Shown one piece after another: positions 3,389-5,762 of a DNA stretch of 5,762 nt. Origin of the DNA: Thermoplasmata archaeon (lineage in GTDB: Archaea; Thermoplasmatota; Thermoplasmata; Thermoplasmatales; Thermoplasmataceae). Both the position numbers and the translations under genes were made by a program. The notes beneath the pieces were generated by a model, which made no database searches, was not told the DNA's origin, and saw only the letters and a list, made by a program, of their open reading frames with translations. The stretch is taken from positions 1 through 5,762 of the forward strand of contig JAKAQT010000096.1 in the NCBI GenBank assembly GCA_021819605.1. The letters run 5' to 3'. Positions within the stretch are counted from its first letter, which is position 1. Each line of letters opens with the position of its first letter.

Positions 3389-5762
3389 GCATCACTGCAT
3401 ATACAGCAGCGGATCCAATGGTGGCACCTCCAATAAGTGACAGCGCAATATACGCAGCCTGGTTAGCTCCAGCGGATGTTTTCACAAATGTTACCGCCAC
3501 AGTGCCGTTCCCGTCATCTATGTACAGGTACCCGGACTGTACTGCCCGGTATCCTGCCACAGGCACAATGGCATAGGAATAATTGCCGTTCTCAAAGCCA
3601 TATATCGCCATTGTGCTGTTTGTAGTGGAAAAGCTCTGCTGGCCTATCTGGATTTCCCACCTTGTCCCATCCGGGAGTCCACTTTCTGAAAATATTACGG
3701 TAAAATTGCTCGAAATGTTGGCCTGAAGTCTGCTGTAGGTGAGAGTAACGGTCCCTGGGCTGTCAAGCTGACCAGTATATACCGGTGAAGAATAATACCC
3801 TGAAACTGACTGGGGAATGATCTCATACTCCTGACCCGCAGGAAGGAACATGGAAATGTTGTCCGAGGCCAGCTCAAACCCTTCGCCTGCTGCTGGAACG
3901 GAAAAGCCCCACTGAGTTCCGGTTGGGAGACCCTGCTCCGCGACAGTCAGATTCACGTACTCTTCGTACCTGAGAGTAATGTTCATCACTGGTCCGAGGG
4001 CCTGGAAGGAACCACCAGTGAGAAGAAGTTTTCCCATGTATGCTGACGGCACAAATTCTACCTGGGGGCTCACAAGGGAAAATCCTGAGAGAAAATAGGT
4101 CCCGTTGGGAAGGTATACTGTATGCTGCTGCCCATAACTTATGCTGTAAATGGCATTGTTTATGTCAAAATAGGTCTCTGTTCCTGTTTGGAGTCCAGTG
4201 GCTGAAATGTTGGTGGCATAGGATGGCAGAAGCAGGGGGTTATAGCTGTAGCCATCATTAATGCTCCCGTTGAAAATCCTCTGGCCGTTGAAAACAAAGC
4301 CGACCCCAGACCCGTTGTATGGCACAGTCCCATTTCCAAAGTAGTTATAGAAATAATTTCCACCCTGGTAGGACGTATTTAGAATGCTTCCAGAAAGAGT
4401 AACGCCATTGAAGTGTGTAATTTTACCGGAACTCTCCCTTGTTACGTTGAATCTGTCAGTGTAAGTTGCATTTCCGCCATTGTAAATATTGGCCCCTCTC
4501 CCGCTTATGCTCACAAGTGGAATTGTCGACGTAAATGCATTGTTGTAAATTGTGTTGCCTGAGCTTTCAACGACAAGGCCTATGGGAGCATATCCGTAAT
4601 AGTCACCCGCATATACGTAAGGGTAGTTCGAGAATGTGTTATTCCAGACATAATTATCAGAAATAGAGGAATTCTGGTTATAGATAAGAATTCCTGATCC
4701 CTGGCTCTCAACGCTGTTCCTTTCAATCAAGGTGTGAGTAGTGTTCCACAGCACAAGGGAAGCGACAGGCGGTACATTGTCCAGTGTGAAGTTGTTATAC
4801 ACTATGGTGCTGAGCCATCCCGAAATGGTTGAATTTGACATTGTTACATTTGAGGCTGCATAAAACACCTCAGGGAGGAAATTCACCGTGGACACGTCAA
4901 ATTCCTGTGTAAGGGAAGCAAGGTCAGTGAGTGGAAGTGAAACCTCAAATGGTGAATTACCTTGGGCAGTGCGGAATCCGTTGTACATGGTATAATTGGT
5001 CGTGTTGGCCTGGATGATGCCATAGAAAACAGGATAGAGATAATCATTCACCCTGCTGAAAACAGGACTGAGCTGTGCCTGAGCGGAGGTGCCATTATCT
5101 GCAAGTGCCCTCGGGCCCGGTATCAGGAACGGGCTGGAGGCAGTGCCATTGCCAGCATAGCTGAGGTTCCTTAGCTGAGCATTGCTGAACGAATACAGCG
5201 GTGTGTATATTCCCCTTGAGAAATTAGCCCCCAGTGAGATTATTCCTGCATTGTAAGTTCGTCCAGAGGAAAGTTTAATGTCGTTCACAAAGGATGAATT
5301 ATGATAGCTCAGGAGGAATTCCATGGAATAATTTCCCGGAGAGAGATGGTAATCGAAATTGCCGTCTGTGCCTGCTGGAGCCCACTGTGCAGTGACGTTA
5401 TCCATCACTCTGGAATCACTCACCATAACAAAGGCATTTGAAGGGTCCACGCTGCCATGGATAGAGACCATGCCCGGGTTGTTGGAAATGTTCCAGAGTC
5501 CCTCCACAAAGGATGGTCCCGTTGACAGATATGCAGTGTGGTTGGAATAATACATCCCTATTCCTGAGGATGTTTCTCCGGTCTCGGAACCTGCGTTGTA
5601 TGCAGATCCCACTGGGATGGTTTTTCCGCTGCTTTCCCTGTAATCCAGGGACATGCTTCCGCTTATGTTATAGAAATCTGCAGTTGATCCACCACCTGGG
5701 CCGCCAATTATGAACTCTGCATCCATGGGTATGAACCCTGTGCCTGTGAGCTGGCTTCCACT
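3375..5762 (-). CDS. Thermopsin-family (A5) surface protein, N-terminus beyond window
   Basis: The frame is open to the right edge, giving 795 C-terminal residues; the ATG at 5726 is internal, because the 12 codons before it (SGSQLTGTGFIP) fit the family. Numbering from that ATG, residues 1-80 match the thermopsin core: DAEFIIGGPGGGST, then SETGETSSGIG, then GPSFVEGLWN. Thermopsins are acid proteases secreted by thermoacidophilic archaea; most of the catalytic domain lies outside the window, so activity cannot be judged. Residues about 280-460 form N/S/G-rich turns (NNTF, GNTIYNNAF) typical of NosD-like right-handed beta-helices. Residues about 505-749 hold three Ig-like repeats with the ESGLPDGTRW-type motif. 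Residues about 755-778 are a transmembrane helix followed by RRRT, a C-terminal anchor leaving the protein outside. There are over thirty N-x-S/T sites. The gene converges on the triple-repeat gene, 9 bp between stops. Family call strong; substrate unknown. Confidence 0.88.
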   Translation of the reverse strand, partial: SGSQLTGTGFIPMDAEFIIGGPGGGSTADFYNISGSMSLDYRESSGKTIPVGSAYNAGSETGETSSGIGMYYSNHTAYLSTGPSFVEGLWNISNNPGMVSIHGSVDPSNAFVMVSDSRVMDNVTAQWAPAGTDGNFDYHLSPGNYSMEFLLSYHNSSFVNDIKLSSGRTYNAGIISLGANFSRGIYTPLYSFSNAQLRNLSYAGNGTASSPFLIPGPRALADNGTSAQAQLSPVFSRVNDYLYPVFYGIIQANTTNYTMYNGFRTAQGNSPFEVSLPLTDLASLTQEFDVSTVNFLPEVFYAASNVTMSNSTISGWLSTIVYNNFTLDNVPPVASLVLWNTTHTLIERNSVESQGSGILIYNQNSSISDNYVWNNTFSNYPYVYAGDYYGYAPIGLVVESSGNTIYNNAFTSTIPLVSISGRGANIYNGGNATYTDRFNVTRESSGKITHFNGVTLSGSILNTSYQGGNYFYNYFGNGTVPYNGSGVGFVFNGQRIFNGSINDGYSYNPLLLPSYATNISATGLQTGTETYFDINNAIYSISYGQQHTVYLPNGTYFLSGFSLVSPQVEFVPSAYMGKLLLTGGSFQALGPVMNITLRYEEYVNLTVAEQGLPTGTQWGFSVPAAGEGFELASDNISMFLPAGQEYEIIPQSVSGYYSSPVYTGQLDSPGTVTLTYSRLQANISSNFTVIFSESGLPDGTRWEIQIGQQSFSTTNSTMAIYGFENGNYSYAIVPVAGYRAVQSGYLYIDDGNGTVAVTFVKTSAGANQAAYIALSLIGGATIGSAAVYAVMRRRT
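3480..4214 (-). repeat. Three Ig-like 'ESGLPxGTxW' modules in the thermopsin-like protein
   Basis: Three ~75-85-residue modules lie at 3966-4214, 3735-3959 and 3480-3707. The defining motif is degenerate in the first (SATGLQTGTETYFDI) and clear in the second (AEQGLPTGTQWGFSV) and third (SESGLPDGTRWEIQI). Each continues with a short aromatic block such as LPNGTYFLSG or FENGNYSYAI and ends in hydrophobic strands. Such modules are common as stalk or adhesion repeats in exported proteins of Thermoplasmata. They probably hold the catalytic and beta-helix parts away from the membrane. Confidence 0.65.
4347..4889 (-). other. Beta-helix (NosD/PbH1-like) region of the thermopsin-like protein
   Basis: This part encodes short, irregular repeats of about 22-25 residues with the pattern 'hydrophobic-x-N/S-x-I-x-x-N', for example SNVTMSNSTISG, THTLIERNSVESQGSGILIYN, SSISDNYVWNNT and GLVVESSGNTIYNNAF. 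This is the usual look of right-handed parallel beta-helices, often carbohydrate-binding or carbohydrate-cleaving. No catalytic residues can be named from sequence alone. Confidence 0.6.

Noticed and set aside
4040..5713. Several plus-strand frames of 63-73 codons opposite the surface protein gene
   Set aside because: They are shadows of a single long minus-strand gene with strong domain matches.
1..5762. CRISPR array, tRNA or rRNA genes, or toxin-antitoxin pair
   Set aside because: No regularly spaced direct repeats, no tRNA-like or rRNA-like sequence and no paired small genes were seen on either strand.

Overview
The window looks like a piece of a thermoacidophilic archaeal chromosome, most likely from the Thermoplasmata (Thermoplasma / Ferroplasma / Cuniculiplasma relatives). 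The best evidence is a thermopsin-family (peptidase A5) surface protein on the minus strand. Its thermopsin core is followed by a beta-helix region and by 'ESGLPxGTxW'-type repeats, a combination I associate with these archaea. A TATA box that would give a near-leaderless transcript also points to an archaeon. No species can be named from the sequence alone.

Layout. Positions 1-941 (minus) hold the first 313 codons of a DDE transposase of the IS4/IS1634 type; the ORF runs off the left edge. Its start codon lies in a 25-bp palindrome just downstream of a good BRE/TATA element. Positions 942-1088 hold this promoter, the undetermined right end of the insertion sequence and the upstream region of the next operon. 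Positions 1089-2723 (plus) hold a two-gene ABC-2 export operon: a DrrA-like ATPase with all its motifs, then a six-helix membrane permease. The permease is broken by a one-base frameshift near 2627-2643, which puts its last helix out of frame. Positions 2805-3365 (plus) encode an unrecognised, highly charged 186-residue protein built from three copies of a ~50-residue helical module. Positions 3375-5762 (minus) encode the C-terminal 795 residues of the thermopsin-like surface protein, which converges on the triple-repeat gene with only 9 bp between the stop codons.

How the parts relate. The ATPase and permease would form one exporter of unknown substrate (drug, lipid or polysaccharide), provided the frameshift is an assembly error or is bypassed. 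The thermopsin-like protein is an exported, heavily N-glycosylation-prone, membrane-anchored protein facing the acidic exterior. The transposase is a mobile-element gene directly upstream of the exporter. No functional tie between the four units is visible. I see no RNA gene, CRISPR array or evident new multi-gene system. The most unusual items are the triple-repeat protein, the palindrome at the transposase start, the permease frameshift and the architecture of the thermopsin-like protein.
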